A stretch of 64,000 bases of DNA from Burkholderiaceae bacterium 26 (GTDB lineage Bacteria; Pseudomonadota; Gammaproteobacteria; Burkholderiales; Burkholderiaceae), in assembly GCA_000955795.1 (NCBI GenBank), contig JYOB01000010.1:478562-542561 (forward strand). The letters are read 5' to 3'. The notes under the pieces were generated by a model. That model ran no database searches. It was given only the letters and a program-made list of their open reading frames with translations, and had not been told where the DNA came from. Positions within the stretch are counted from its first letter, which is position 1; each line of letters starts with the position of its first letter. Shown in pieces: positions 44,923 through 54,134 of this stretch. The translations under genes and the position numbers were made by a program.

Positions 44923-46845
44923 TCAGGCCAGCAAGCGATTCACGCGTTGCACGTAGGCTGCCGGGTCGGCCAATGCGCCACCCTCGGCCAAGAGTGCCTG
45001 ATCGAACAGCACGTGCAGGCGATCTTCAAACGCGGCGCGATCGGCTTCGTTGCCGGTCACGGTTTCCAGCAGCGCGAGCTTGCGCACGAGCGGGTGCGTC
45101 GGGTTCAGTTCCAGCACCGGCTTGCTGTCGGGCGCTTGTTGGCCGGCCTGCTTGAGCAACCGCGCCAGCGTGCCGCTGATATCGCCTTCATCGGCCACGA
45201 GGCACGACGGCGAATCGGTCAGGCGATGCGTGATGCGCACGTCCTTGGCCTTGTCGCCCAGCACCGCCTTGGCACGCTCAACCAGCGGCTTGAACTCGCC
45301 CTCCACCTTGGCGTGCTCGGCCTTCTCGGCCTCGTCTTCCATCGCGCCCAGGTCGAGATCGCCACGCGCCACCGACACCAGTTCCTTCTCTTCGAAGTCG
45401 TGCAGGAACGAGAGCATCCATTCGTCCACGCGATCGGTCAGCAGCAGCACTTCCACGCCCTTCTTGCGGAAGATTTCCAGATGCGGGCTCGACTTGGCAG
45501 CCGTCCAGTTCTCGGCCGTCACGTAGTAGATCTTGTCTTGGCCTTCCTTCATGCGGCTGATGTAATCCGCCAGCGAGACGGTCTGGGCGTTGTCTTCGTT
45601 GTGCGTGGAAGCAAAGCGCAGCAGCTTGGCAATGCGGTCCTTGTTGGCCTGGTCTTCGCCGATACCTTCCTTGAGCACCTGGCCGAAGTTCTGCCAGAAC
45701 GTGGCGTACTTTTCCTTCTCGGCAGCGTCATCCGACTCGGCCATCGATTCGAGCATGCCGAGCACGCGCTTGGTGGAACCTTCCCGGATGGCCTTCACAT
45801 CGCGGCTTTCCTGCAGGATTTCGCGCGAGACGTTCAGCGGCAAATCGGCTGAATCGATCACACCCTTCACGAAGCGCTGGTAGCCGGGCAGAAGTTGCTC
45901 GGCGTCGTCCATGATGAAGACGCGCTTGACGTACAGCTTCAGGCCGCTGCGGCGCTCGCGGTCCCACAGGTCGAACGGCGCGTTGGTCGGGATATACAGC
46001 AGTTGCGTGTATTCGCTGCGGCCTTCCACGCGGTTGTGCGTCCAGGCCAGCGGCTTGCCGTTTTCGTGGGCGATGTGCTGGTAGAAGGCGATGTACTGAT
46101 CGTCCGTCACATCAGCGCGCGGGCGTGCCCACAGTGCGCTGCCCTGGTTGATGGTTTCCCATTCGTCCTGGGGCACCATCGTTTTCTTCTCTTCGTCCCA
46201 CGCTTCCTTGCGCATCTGGATCGGCAAGGAGATGTGGTCCGAATACTTCTGCACGACCGACTTCACGCGCCAGGCGGAGAGGAAATCGTCCTCACCCTCG
46301 CGCAGGTGCAGCGTGATGGTGGTGCCGCGCTCGGCGCGTTCGATGGTGTCGACGGTGAACTCGCCGTCGCCGGTGCTTTCCCAGCGCACGCCTTCATTGG
46401 CGGCTACGCCAGCGCGGCGCGATTCCACCGTCACGCGATCGGCCACGATAAACGCCGAGTAGAAGCCCACGCCAAACTGGCCGATCAGCGCGGCATCCTT
46501 TTGCTGGTCGCCCGAAAGCTGGCTGAAGAACTCGCGCGTGCCCGAGCGGGCGATGGTGCCAAGGTTGCGGATGGCTTCGTCGCGGCTCATGCCGATGCCG
46601 TTATCGGCAATCGTGATGGTGCGCGCGGCGGCATCGAAGCCGATGCGGATGCCAAGCTCGCCACCGCCTTCCAGCAGCGACGGATTGGCGATGCCCTCGA
46701 AGCGCAGCTTGTCGACCGCATCCGACGCATTGGAAACCAACTCCCGCAGGAAGATTTCCTTGTTGCTGTACAGCGAGTGGATCATCAGGTGCAGAAGCTG
46801 CTTCACTTCTGCCTGGAAAGCCATCTTCTCGTGCGGTGCGCTCAT
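44923..46845 (-). CDS. htpG: Chaperone protein HtpG (Hsp90)
   Basis: 640 aa from the ATG at 46843-46845; an ATG three codons earlier (46854) is equally possible since neither has a good ribosome binding site. The N-terminal ATPase domain has [24 protein letters not shown] and [10 protein letters not shown]; the middle domain contains [17 protein letters not shown]. Hsp90 uses ATP to remodel client proteins. It precedes the deoxyinosine glycosylase gene. Confidence 0.96.
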   Translation of the reverse strand: MSAPHEKMAFQAEVKQLLHLMIHSLYSNKEIFLRELVSNASDAVDKLRFEGIANPSLLEGGGELGIRIGFDAAARTITIADNGIGMSRDEAIRNLGTIARSGTREFFSQLSGDQQKDAALIGQFGVGFYSAFIVADRVTVESRRAGVAANEGVRWESTGDGEFTVDTIERAERGTTITLHLREGEDDFLSAWRVKSVVQKYSDHISLPIQMRKEAWDEEKKTMVPQDEWETINQGSALWARPRADVTDDQYIAFYQHIAHENGKPLAWTHNRVEGRSEYTQLLYIPTNAPFDLWDRERRSGLKLYVKRVFIMDDAEQLLPGYQRFVKGVIDSADLPLNVSREILQESRDVKAIREGSTKRVLGMLESMAESDDAAEKEKYATFWQNFGQVLKEGIGEDQANKDRIAKLLRFASTHNEDNAQTVSLADYISRMKEGQDKIYYVTAENWTAAKSSPHLEIFRKKGVEVLLLTDRVDEWMLSFLHDFEEKELVSVARGDLDLGAMEDEAEKAEHAKVEGEFKPLVERAKAVLGDKAKDVRITHRLTDSPSCLVADEGDISGTLARLLKQAGQQAPDSKPVLELNPTHPLVRKLALLETVTGNEADRAAFEDRLHVLFDQALLAEGGALADPAAYVQRVNRLLA

Positions 46846-46947
46846 GGTGTGCATAAAAAGTCTGGAAAGTGGAAAGAGAAGCGGGCTACACCTTGCGCGT
46901 GCGCCCGCATGAATTTGTGAAGCTAGATGTGGCGTGGCGCCCGGTTT

Positions 46948-48426
46948 TCAAGCCCCGCGTTCGAGCTGTTCCGCCAGGAACCGGAGCAAGTCCGGGTCCG
47001 TGCTGGTCGCAATGTTGAAGCGCATCCACGTCGACGGCATCTGCGACGGCGAAAACAGGCTCCCAGGCGCAAACACATAGCCGTGCTCGTGCCCGGCGCG
47101 CGCGATGGCATTGGTGTCCTGCCCGGTATCGGCCCAAAGGAACATGCCCGCGCCCTGCTGCGCAAACAGCTTCAGGCCCATGCGCTCGAGGTTCCGCTGA
47201 ACGGCGTCGCGCGCACGGTCCAGGCGGCCGCGCACGCGTTCGACGTGCTTGCGATATTGGCCTTCGGTGAGGATCTTGTAGAGGACGCGTTCGTTGATCT
47301 CGGGCGTAGCAAACCCTGTCAACAGCTTGGCATCGGTCAGGTTCTTGGCCAGTTCCGGGTGGCAGGCAATGAAACCCACGCGCAAGTTCACCGCCAGCGT
47401 TTTGGAAAAGCTGTTCAGATAAATCACCCGGCGTAACTGATCCAGGCTTGCAAGCCGCGTCGCCTGATAACCGGGCGGTGCAAGATCGCCATAAATGTCG
47501 TCTTCAACGATCAGAAAGCCGTACTGCTCGGCCAACCGCAACAACTGGAATGCCTTGGCAGCCGAGAGCGACGTACCGGTCGGGTTGTGCAGGATCGAGT
47601 TGATGACCAGCAGCTTGGGGCGACGCGCCTGTACCAACCCTTCCAGCGCGACCAAGTCCGGCCCCTCGGTGGTGTAGGGCACACCGATCACCTGCGCACC
47701 CTGCGCGGCAAAACGGCCGAACATCAGAAACCATGCCGGATCGCCCACGAGCACCGTGTCGCCCGGCTGCACATACTGACGCGCAATCAGGTCAAGTGAG
47801 GCCGTGATCCCCGAGGTCACCACGATCTGTTCGGGTCGCGCACCAATCTCCAGCTCGGCCAGCCGTGTTTGCAGTTGCTGGCGCAGCGGCAAGAAGCCCT
47901 GCGGCGTGCCCAGCGACAGAAATTGGTTGCCGTTCAGTCGCCCCAGCGAGCGCAGCGCGTTGGCGATCAGCTCGCCGTCCAGCCACTCGTTGGGCAAGAA
48001 GCCCACACCCGGCGCCTTGCGCGGCTCGGCGGAATGGAACATGTTCCGCAGCAGCCAGGTCACGTCGATCTTGCGGGCGGCGGTGGGCGGCGGCGCGACT
48101 GGCTCTTCGGGCAGCGGCGTGTGGCGCTCCTTCACATAGAAGCCCGAGCCCCGGCGCGATTCCAGATACCCCTGCGCCACCAGCCGCTCGTACGCCTCCA
48201 CCACGGTAAACCGGGAAATGCTCTTCTCCTGCGCCAGCTGCCGAATCGACGGCATGCGCATGCCCGCGCGAAACACCCGCTCGTCAATGCGCATGCGCGC
48301 CCATTCGGTGAGCTGATCCACCAGCGTCATCTGCGCCGACGGAATCGGGTCGGGCAACTGCTCCGCCGCCGGGCGGGCAGCGGCGCGGCGGCCATCCAGG
48401 CTGATGATGTGAGAGGTGGAATTCAT
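46948..48426 (-). CDS. MocR-family GntR/aminotransferase-like regulator
   Basis: 492 aa. The N-terminal winged helix (RMPSIRQLAQEKSISRFTVVEAYERL, ESRRGSGFYV) is joined by a linker to a class I aminotransferase fold with PLP lysine near residue 341 in LNSFSKTLAVNLRVGF and the NPTGTSLSAA loop. MocR proteins bind PLP and repeated DNA boxes. It is divergent from the alanyl-tRNA editing gene, and three CTGTACAG-type boxes lie between, so this pair is a likely regulator-target unit. Confidence 0.9.
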   Translation of the reverse strand: MNSTSHIISLDGRRAAARPAAEQLPDPIPSAQMTLVDQLTEWARMRIDERVFRAGMRMPSIRQLAQEKSISRFTVVEAYERLVAQGYLESRRGSGFYVKERHTPLPEEPVAPPPTAARKIDVTWLLRNMFHSAEPRKAPGVGFLPNEWLDGELIANALRSLGRLNGNQFLSLGTPQGFLPLRQQLQTRLAELEIGARPEQIVVTSGITASLDLIARQYVQPGDTVLVGDPAWFLMFGRFAAQGAQVIGVPYTTEGPDLVALEGLVQARRPKLLVINSILHNPTGTSLSAAKAFQLLRLAEQYGFLIVEDDIYGDLAPPGYQATRLASLDQLRRVIYLNSFSKTLAVNLRVGFIACHPELAKNLTDAKLLTGFATPEINERVLYKILTEGQYRKHVERVRGRLDRARDAVQRNLERMGLKLFAQQGAGMFLWADTGQDTNAIARAGHEHGYVFAPGSLFSPSQMPSTWMRFNIATSTDPDLLRFLAEQLERGA

Positions 48427-48454
48427 GACGAGGTAGACGGAAGCGGGCTGAAAA

Positions 48455-48497
48455 CTGTACAGAAAGCGCCACGACAAAGTGTACAGGTACTGTACAG
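48455..48497. promoter_or_regulatory. Three TGTACAG-type boxes in the MocR/editing-protein spacer
   Basis: CTGTACAG at 48455-48462, GTGTACAG at 48479-48486 and CTGTACAG at 48490-48497. Starts are 24 and 11 bases apart. This resembles the repeated boxes bound by MocR regulators; they are in the 128-bp spacer between the two divergent starts. Confidence 0.65.
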
Positions 48498-48554
48498 ACA
48501 CAGTTCGGTAGCATCAAGGTCAGAATTCCGCCTACAGCGAACCGGAGACATCAC

Positions 48555-49274
48555 ATGCCCACGTTGAAACGTTTTGACGAAGACGCCTACCGCACCACCT
48601 GCGACGCCACCGTCGTCGCCGTGCACGCGGAAGGCATTGAGCTGGACGCGACGGTGTTCTACGCGCGCAGCGGTGGCCAGGCCGGCGACACCGGCACGCT
48701 CACCCTGGCCGATGGGCAAACCATCGCGATTGCCGACACCGTCTACAGCCCCGATCGCCAAACCGTCCTGCATGTGCCCGCCGACAACGCTGGCCTCACG
48801 CTGCTCGTGCCCGGCACGCCCGTCACGGCCGCAATCGACTGGGAGCGCCGCCACCGGCTGATGCGGCTGCATACATGCCTGCACCTGCTGGGCTCGCTGA
48901 TTCCCGTGCCGGTCACGGGCTGCGGCATCTCGCCGGACGCCGGCCGCATCGATTTCGACCTGCCTGAATCGACGCTCGACCGCGACACCCTCACCACGCA
49001 ACTGAATGAACTCATCGGCCGCAACACGCCGGTACGCATCGATCTGATCACGCCAGAAGAACTGGCCGCGCAGCCCGAACTTGTGCGCACCATCGGCGCT
49101 GCACCGCCCGCGGGCGCATCGGCCATCCGCATCATCCACATCGACGGCATCGACCGCCAACCGTGCGGCGGCACCCATGTGCGGGCCACCGGAGAAATTG
49201 GCCGCGTTGTCGTCACCAAGATTGAAAAGAAGAGCCGCCAGAATCGACGCGTGGCCGTGGCGTTTGCCGATTGA
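48555..49274 (+). CDS. Alanyl-tRNA editing (AlaX-like) protein
   Basis: 239 aa related to the editing domain of AlaRS. The zinc ligands HTCLH (about residues 105-109) and CGGTH (about residues 204-208) are present, along with the FYARSGGQAGDTG N-terminal block. It deacylates wrongly charged Ser- or Gly-tRNA-Ala. The start follows GGAGA by eight bases. It is divergent from the MocR gene and just upstream of a DMT exporter. Confidence 0.92.
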   Translation: MPTLKRFDEDAYRTTCDATVVAVHAEGIELDATVFYARSGGQAGDTGTLTLADGQTIAIADTVYSPDRQTVLHVPADNAGLTLLVPGTPVTAAIDWERRHRLMRLHTCLHLLGSLIPVPVTGCGISPDAGRIDFDLPESTLDRDTLTTQLNELIGRNTPVRIDLITPEELAAQPELVRTIGAAPPAGASAIRIIHIDGIDRQPCGGTHVRATGEIGRVVVTKIEKKSRQNRRVAVAFAD

Positions 49275-49283
49275 GCGGCCGCC

Positions 49284-50222
49284 ATGAACAAGTCCGCCGC
49301 CCTGCCCATGCAACACATCGACCACGCCGAACGCCGGGGGCTGCTGCTCGGCTTCATCGGCGTGGCCATCTTCAGCCAGACGCTGCCGTTCACGCGCATG
49401 GCCGTCGCCGAGCTGGATGCCACCTTCGTGGCGCTGGCGCGCGCGGTGCTGGCGAGTGCGCTGGCCCTGACGATGCTGGCGGCCACGGGCGCATTCTCCG
49501 GCGCCAAACGCCCGCGCGGCAATCAGTGGTGGCAACTTGCGGTGACGGCGATGGGCGTGGTGGTGGGTTTTCCGCTGTTTTCATCGCTGGCGATGCGCGA
49601 TGTGCCGGCGGCCCACGGCGCCATCATCACCGGCTTGCTACCGCTTGCAACCGCCATCTTTGCTGCCTGGTTCGGGCGCGAGCGGCCGTCCGCAGGGTTC
49701 TGGCTCTGCGCAATGGTGGGCAGTGTGCTCGTCGTTTCATTTGCGCTGCTGCAAGGTGCCGGCACGCTGCACCGCGCCGATTGGCTGCTTTTCGCCGCGA
49801 TGGTGACGGGCGCCCTCGGCTATGCCACCGGCGGCAAGCTCGCGCGCCAGCTGGGCGGCACGCAGACGATTGCCTGGGCGCTGGTCGTCTCGCTGCCCGT
49901 GCTGCTGCCGCTGGTGGGCGCGCTGGCGTGGCTGCCGTCGACACATCAGGCCGAAGCGCTGGCACATGCGTCGTCCCGCGCCTGGATCGGGCTGGCTTAC
50001 GTGTCGGCCTTCTCCATGTTCATCGGCTTCCTGTTCTGGTACTCCGGCCTGGCGGCAGGCGGTGTTGCGCGGGTCGGCCAGATACAATTGCTGCAACCTT
50101 TCATGACGTTGATCGGCGGTTGGCTGCTGCTGGGCGAATCGCTCGACACCCCCACCGTGCTGTTTGCGCTGGCTGTGATTGCCGTGGTCGGCATCGGCCG
50201 ACGAACGTCGGTACGCCGATAG
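49284..50222 (+). CDS. EamA/DMT-family exporter
   Basis: 312 aa with about ten transmembrane segments in two EamA halves, such as GLLLGFIGVAIFSQTLPF and GLAYVSAFSMFIGFLFWYSG. It follows the editing gene by nine bases, so it is probably cotranscribed with it under the MocR boxes. Substrate unknown; amino acid export would fit this neighbourhood. Confidence 0.88.
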   Translation: MNKSAALPMQHIDHAERRGLLLGFIGVAIFSQTLPFTRMAVAELDATFVALARAVLASALALTMLAATGAFSGAKRPRGNQWWQLAVTAMGVVVGFPLFSSLAMRDVPAAHGAIITGLLPLATAIFAAWFGRERPSAGFWLCAMVGSVLVVSFALLQGAGTLHRADWLLFAAMVTGALGYATGGKLARQLGGTQTIAWALVVSLPVLLPLVGALAWLPSTHQAEALAHASSRAWIGLAYVSAFSMFIGFLFWYSGLAAGGVARVGQIQLLQPFMTLIGGWLLLGESLDTPTVLFALAVIAVVGIGRRTSVRR

Positions 50223-50267
50223 CAACGTCTTCCCTCTTTTGTTGACCGCACTTACCAAGGAGTCTTC

Positions 50268-50738
50268 ATGACCGCCTCGCACGACGCTCAGGCCAAGCTC
50301 AAGCAACTCGGCATCGAACTGCCCGCCGCCGGCGCCCCCGCTGCCGCCTACGTCATGGCCGCGCAAACCGGCAACCAGGTCTTCCTGTCCGGCCATATCG
50401 CCAAGAAAGACGGCAAGCCGTGGGTTGGCAAGCTGGGCGCCGACATGACCACCGAGCAAGGCAAGGCAGCCGCACGCGCCATCGCCATCGACCTGCTCGC
50501 CACGCTGAACACGCACCTGGGCGGTGACCTCAGCCGCGTCAAGCGCATCGTCAAGGTGATGAGCCTGGTGAACTCCACCCAGGAATTCACCGAGCAACAC
50601 CTGGTGACCAACGGCGCATCGGAACTGCTCGCCGACGTGTTTGGCGACGCCGGCAAGCATGCCCGCAGCGCCTTTGGCGTCGCACAGATTCCGTTTGGCG
50701 CGTGCGTCGAAATCGAGCTGATCGCCGAAGTCGCCTGA
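50268..50738 (+). CDS. RidA (YjgF/YER057c/UK114) family protein
   Basis: 156 aa trimer-forming family; the motif RSAFGVAQIPFGACVEIELIAEV carries the conserved Arg and the Cys of the active cleft. RidA-type enzymes hydrolyse reactive enamine/imine products of PLP enzymes such as 2-aminoacrylate. AAGGAG precedes the ATG. It is next to two PLP proteins (MocR and the aminotransferase), which suits that job. Confidence 0.9.
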   Translation: MTASHDAQAKLKQLGIELPAAGAPAAAYVMAAQTGNQVFLSGHIAKKDGKPWVGKLGADMTTEQGKAAARAIAIDLLATLNTHLGGDLSRVKRIVKVMSLVNSTQEFTEQHLVTNGASELLADVFGDAGKHARSAFGVAQIPFGACVEIELIAEVA

Positions 50739-50778
50739 GCGACCTGAGCGACGCTTTTTCCCGCAGTCTCTAAGGAGA

Positions 50779-50856
50779 CGGCCCAATGTTGGATGGGCCG
50801 GTTGCCTGCTATCCTTTTCGCTTTGCCCACCCACGGCACCCGCTCACGAGGTGGGC
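50779..50856 (+). other. Two hairpins in the aminotransferase leader
   Basis: CGGCCCA-N8-TGGGCCG (50779-50800) and GCCCACC-N18-GGTGGGC (50825-50856) are both perfect 7-bp stems, without a T run, in the 140-bp leader of the next gene. Confidence 0.4.
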
Positions 50857-50878
50857 GCCGCAACACTAGGACCACACA

Positions 50879-52069
50879 ATGGACCACACCGCCTGCACCT
50901 TCTCCAGCCGCGCTCAGAAACTGACCAGCTCGGCGATCCGGGAAATCCTCAAGATCACCGAACGTCCTGAGGTCATTTCGTTTGCCGGTGGCCTGCCCGC
51001 CCCCGTCACCTTCCCGGTCGAAGCGATTCAGGCGGCGTGCGCCCGCATGTTTGCCGACAACCCGCAGGCCTCGCTGCAGTACACGCCCACCGAAGGCCTG
51101 TCGGTGCTGCGTGAGTGGATTGCCCAGCGTCATGGCACGACCGCTTCGCGCGTGCTGATCACCACGGGCTCGCAACAAGGGCTGGACCTGCTCGGCAAGA
51201 TCTTCATCGACCCGCAAAGCAAGGTGCTGGTCGAAACGCCGACGTACCTGGGCGCCCTGCAGGCGTTCTCGCTGTTCGAGCCGACTTATACGTCCATCGC
51301 CACCGATGACAAAGGCCTGCTGCCGGACGCGCTCACGCCAGAGCTGGCTGCCGGCGCCCGCTTCTTCTACACGATCCCGAACTTCCAGAATCCGACCGGC
51401 CGCCGCCTGCCGCTGGACCGCCGCCAAGCCCTCGTGGCCCGCGCGAAGGAGCTCGGCGTGCTGCTCGTGGAAGACGATCCGTACGGCGAACTGAGCTACA
51501 CCGGCGATGCCCTGCCGTCGCTGCGCTCGCTCAATCCGGACGGCGTGATCTACATGGGCTCGTTCTCGAAGATCCTGGCGCCGGGCATGCGCCTGGGTTA
51601 CATCATCGCGCCCGAACACATCCACTTCAAACTCGTGCAGGCCAAGCAGGCATCGGATCTGCACACGCCCAGCTTCACGCAGCGCGTGGCGTACGAGGTG
51701 CTGAAGACCGGTCTGCTCGATACGCACATCCCGAGCATTCGAGACCTCTATGGCAAGCAGTGCGAAGCGATGCTCGACTCGCTCACGCGCCATATGCCGG
51801 CCGGTGTGCATTGGAATCGTCCGGAAGGCGGCATGTTCATCTGGGTTGAGGTGCCGGAAGGCATCGACACGATGGCGCTGCTGGAAAAGGCCGTCGCGCG
51901 CAACGTAGCCTTCGTGCCGGGCGCGCCGTTCTATGCCAATGCGCCGCGTCGCAATACCTTGCGGCTGGCGTTCGTGACGGTGGCACCGGAGCGCATCGAG
52001 CAAGGCATTGCCGTGCTGGGCGAGTTGATCCGCACGGAAATTGCAGCGCTCACGCCCAAGGCCGCCTAA
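50879..52069 (+). CDS. PLP-dependent class I aminotransferase (2-aminoadipate/multi-substrate type)
   Basis: 396 aa. It begins with TFSSRAQKLTSSAIREILKIT, and has FAGGLPAPVTFPVE, YTPTEGLSVLREWIAQRHG, IPNFQNPTGRRLP, VEDDPYGEL and the PLP lysine in GSFSKILAPGMRLGY (about Lys231). This is the LysN/aminoadipate aminotransferase-type family. It lies downstream of RidA by 140 bp. Substrate cannot be told from sequence. Confidence 0.9.
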   Translation: MDHTACTFSSRAQKLTSSAIREILKITERPEVISFAGGLPAPVTFPVEAIQAACARMFADNPQASLQYTPTEGLSVLREWIAQRHGTTASRVLITTGSQQGLDLLGKIFIDPQSKVLVETPTYLGALQAFSLFEPTYTSIATDDKGLLPDALTPELAAGARFFYTIPNFQNPTGRRLPLDRRQALVARAKELGVLLVEDDPYGELSYTGDALPSLRSLNPDGVIYMGSFSKILAPGMRLGYIIAPEHIHFKLVQAKQASDLHTPSFTQRVAYEVLKTGLLDTHIPSIRDLYGKQCEAMLDSLTRHMPAGVHWNRPEGGMFIWVEVPEGIDTMALLEKAVARNVAFVPGAPFYANAPRRNTLRLAFVTVAPERIEQGIAVLGELIRTEIAALTPKAA

Positions 52070-52116
52070 ATTACATAACAATCCATTCCATCCATTCAAG
52101 AAAGGAGCCGTCGTCG

Positions 52117-52758
52117 ATGCTGCGGATCTGGGGAAGACTCTCTTCGGTCAACGTTCAGAAGGTCGTCTGGTGCGCGCATGAGCTGTCGCTGGACCATGAG
52201 CGCATCGACGTCGGCGGCGCCTTTGGCGGTGTCGACACGCCGGAATTCAAGGCGATGAACCCGAACGGCATGATCCCCGTCATCGAGGATGGCCTGAACG
52301 ATTCCGGCGACACCCGTTTCGTGCTGTGGGAATCCAACGCCATCGTGCGCTATCTCTCGGCACGCTACGGCCCGGGCAACCTCTACCCACTCGAACTTCA
52401 CGAGCGCGCCGATGCCGACCGCTGGATGGATTGGCAGACCACGTCATACAGCCCGTCGATGGTGGATGCGTTCCTCCAGCTCGTGCGCACGCCGGAAGAC
52501 CAGCGCGACGCCGCGCGCATTGAACGCTCGCGCCAGGCCGCGGAGCGCAGCACGGCCATCCTCGAAGCCGTGCTGGCCAAGCAGCCCTACGTGGCCGGCC
52601 AGCGTTTCACCATGGCCGACATCGTGTGCGGCTGTGCCACGCACCGCTGGCTAGGCTTGCCGATGGAGCGCCCCGCGCGCCCGAACCTCGAACGTTGGAT
52701 GGCCGAACTGCGCGACCGCCGCGCCGCGCGGGAAGTCCTGGCGCTGCCAGTGGTCTAA
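52117..52758 (+). CDS. Glutathione S-transferase
   Basis: 213 aa. An N-terminal thioredoxin fold starting MLRIWGRLSSVNVQKVVWCAHEL and with GMIPVIEDG and ESNAIVRYLSARYG (glutathione binding) precedes an alpha-helical domain (PYVAGQRFTMADIVCGCATHRW). AAGGAG lies upstream of the ATG. Substrate not deducible. A terminator follows. Confidence 0.9.
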   Translation: MLRIWGRLSSVNVQKVVWCAHELSLDHERIDVGGAFGGVDTPEFKAMNPNGMIPVIEDGLNDSGDTRFVLWESNAIVRYLSARYGPGNLYPLELHERADADRWMDWQTTSYSPSMVDAFLQLVRTPEDQRDAARIERSRQAAERSTAILEAVLAKQPYVAGQRFTMADIVCGCATHRWLGLPMERPARPNLERWMAELRDRRAAREVLALPVV

Positions 52759-52791
52759 GCCCGCCCGAAACCGATTGCGGTAGCATCACCG

Positions 52792-52826
52792 ACCGCGCAC
52801 GGCACCTACGCCGGCGCGGTTTTTTG
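52792..52826 (+). terminator. Intrinsic terminator after the GST gene
   Basis: ACCGCGC ... GCGCGGT stem (7 bp, 15-base loop) followed by five to six T residues. Confidence 0.8.
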
Positions 52827-52847
52827 TTTTCACCGAGGGAAACCCGG

Positions 52848-54134
52848 ATGCCATTGAACCGACCTTCCACCACCGTCGCCACGATCCTCTGGGGCGCGCT
52901 TTACCTGGTTGCCGCCATCGTGTCGCACCGGCTGAATGGGCCGGTCGACATGACGGGCTACATCTGGCTGCCGGCGGGCGTGACGATGGCCGCTTTCATG
53001 CTGCGACCGTACCGCGAATGGCCGGGGCTGGGCGCAGCGTTTGCCGTGGCGCAACTGGCGCTGGCAGCGATCGAACACACCAACCCGGCCCACGCGATGC
53101 TCTTTGTGCTCGACGAAGCGGGCAGCGCCGCGCTGGCCGTGGCGCTGGTGCGGCTGGCGCGCGTGCCGCTTGAAGGGCTCTACTTCGTACGCGCGATGCT
53201 GGTGGCGGGCGCGGTCAGTGCGCTGCTGGGGGCGCTGTTCGGGGCGGCATGGTTTGCGTGGTCGCAAGGCGGCTCGTTCGGGCACGTGCTGCGCATCTGG
53301 GCGGCGTCGGATTTCCTGGGCGTGCTGATCGTCACGCCGGTGCTGGCGGCATGGTCGCGCTTTCGCGCGTTCCGCTCGGGCGGTACGGACCGCACGGATT
53401 TCGTGCTCGGTCTGGCGGCCGTCGTTGCGCTGGCGCTGTCGGCGTACGTCATCTTCGATGGCAACAGCGATGCCAAATTTGGCGACGGAATCGGCTTTGC
53501 ACTGACGTACGTCCCGTTGTTCTTTGCCGTGGTGGTGGCGCTGATGTGGGGTGGACGCGGCGGCTCGATGGCGGTGCTGCTGCTCACGCTGGTGGCACTC
53601 ACGCAAACCGCTGAGGGCGACGGCCCCTTCGCCGTGCTGGATCATCACTATGGCCAGTCGCTGCTGGAAGCGCAGCTGTACCTGGGCATTGCCGCGCTGC
53701 TGGTGCTGCTGGTGAGCGCGCTCAAGACCACGCGCGAACAACTGCACGAGCAAAGCGCGCAGTGGCAGAACCGCGTGGAACTGGCGTTGGCGTCGTCGGG
53801 CCAGCTCGTCTACACCATCGACCCCGCCAGCGGCCGCATCGACTGGGGCGGCGACGTCGCTCTCGTGTTCGGACACGAACCGGCGAGCATGGCGTCGATC
53901 TCGACCGTGCTGCAACTGGTGCATCCGGATGACCGCGACGCGCTGCGTGCGCGCTGGCTCGGGGCGGCCGCACTGGAAGACGAGGCCGCAACGCCCGCAC
54001 GCCGCCAGACGCTGCGCATCACCGCGCGCGACGGCACGCTGCACACCGTAGTGGATACCGGTGGCCCACTGACAGACGCCGTCGGCAACACCGCGCTCGT
54101 CACCGGTACCTGGTCGGTCGAGACCGCACTGTGA
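52848..54134 (+). CDS. MASE1-domain sensor with PAS domain and no output domain
   Basis: 428 aa. Residues 1-300 form a MASE1-like membrane domain with eight or so hydrophobic segments (for example TGYIWLPAGVTMAAFMLRPYREWPGLG in two parts and SDFLGVLIVTPVLAAWSRFR). After a short coiled-coil region (about residue 300-320) one PAS domain (VELALASSGQLVYTIDPASG...VHPDDRDALRARWL) finishes at residue 428. No kinase, GGDEF or EAL follows. The frame overlaps the next hydrolase gene by four bases (GTGA). The ATG at 52848 is used because the upstream frame crosses the terminator. Confidence 0.85.
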   Translation: MPLNRPSTTVATILWGALYLVAAIVSHRLNGPVDMTGYIWLPAGVTMAAFMLRPYREWPGLGAAFAVAQLALAAIEHTNPAHAMLFVLDEAGSAALAVALVRLARVPLEGLYFVRAMLVAGAVSALLGALFGAAWFAWSQGGSFGHVLRIWAASDFLGVLIVTPVLAAWSRFRAFRSGGTDRTDFVLGLAAVVALALSAYVIFDGNSDAKFGDGIGFALTYVPLFFAVVVALMWGGRGGSMAVLLLTLVALTQTAEGDGPFAVLDHHYGQSLLEAQLYLGIAALLVLLVSALKTTREQLHEQSAQWQNRVELALASSGQLVYTIDPASGRIDWGGDVALVFGHEPASMASISTVLQLVHPDDRDALRARWLGAAALEDEAATPARRQTLRITARDGTLHTVVDTGGPLTDAVGNTALVTGTWSVETAL

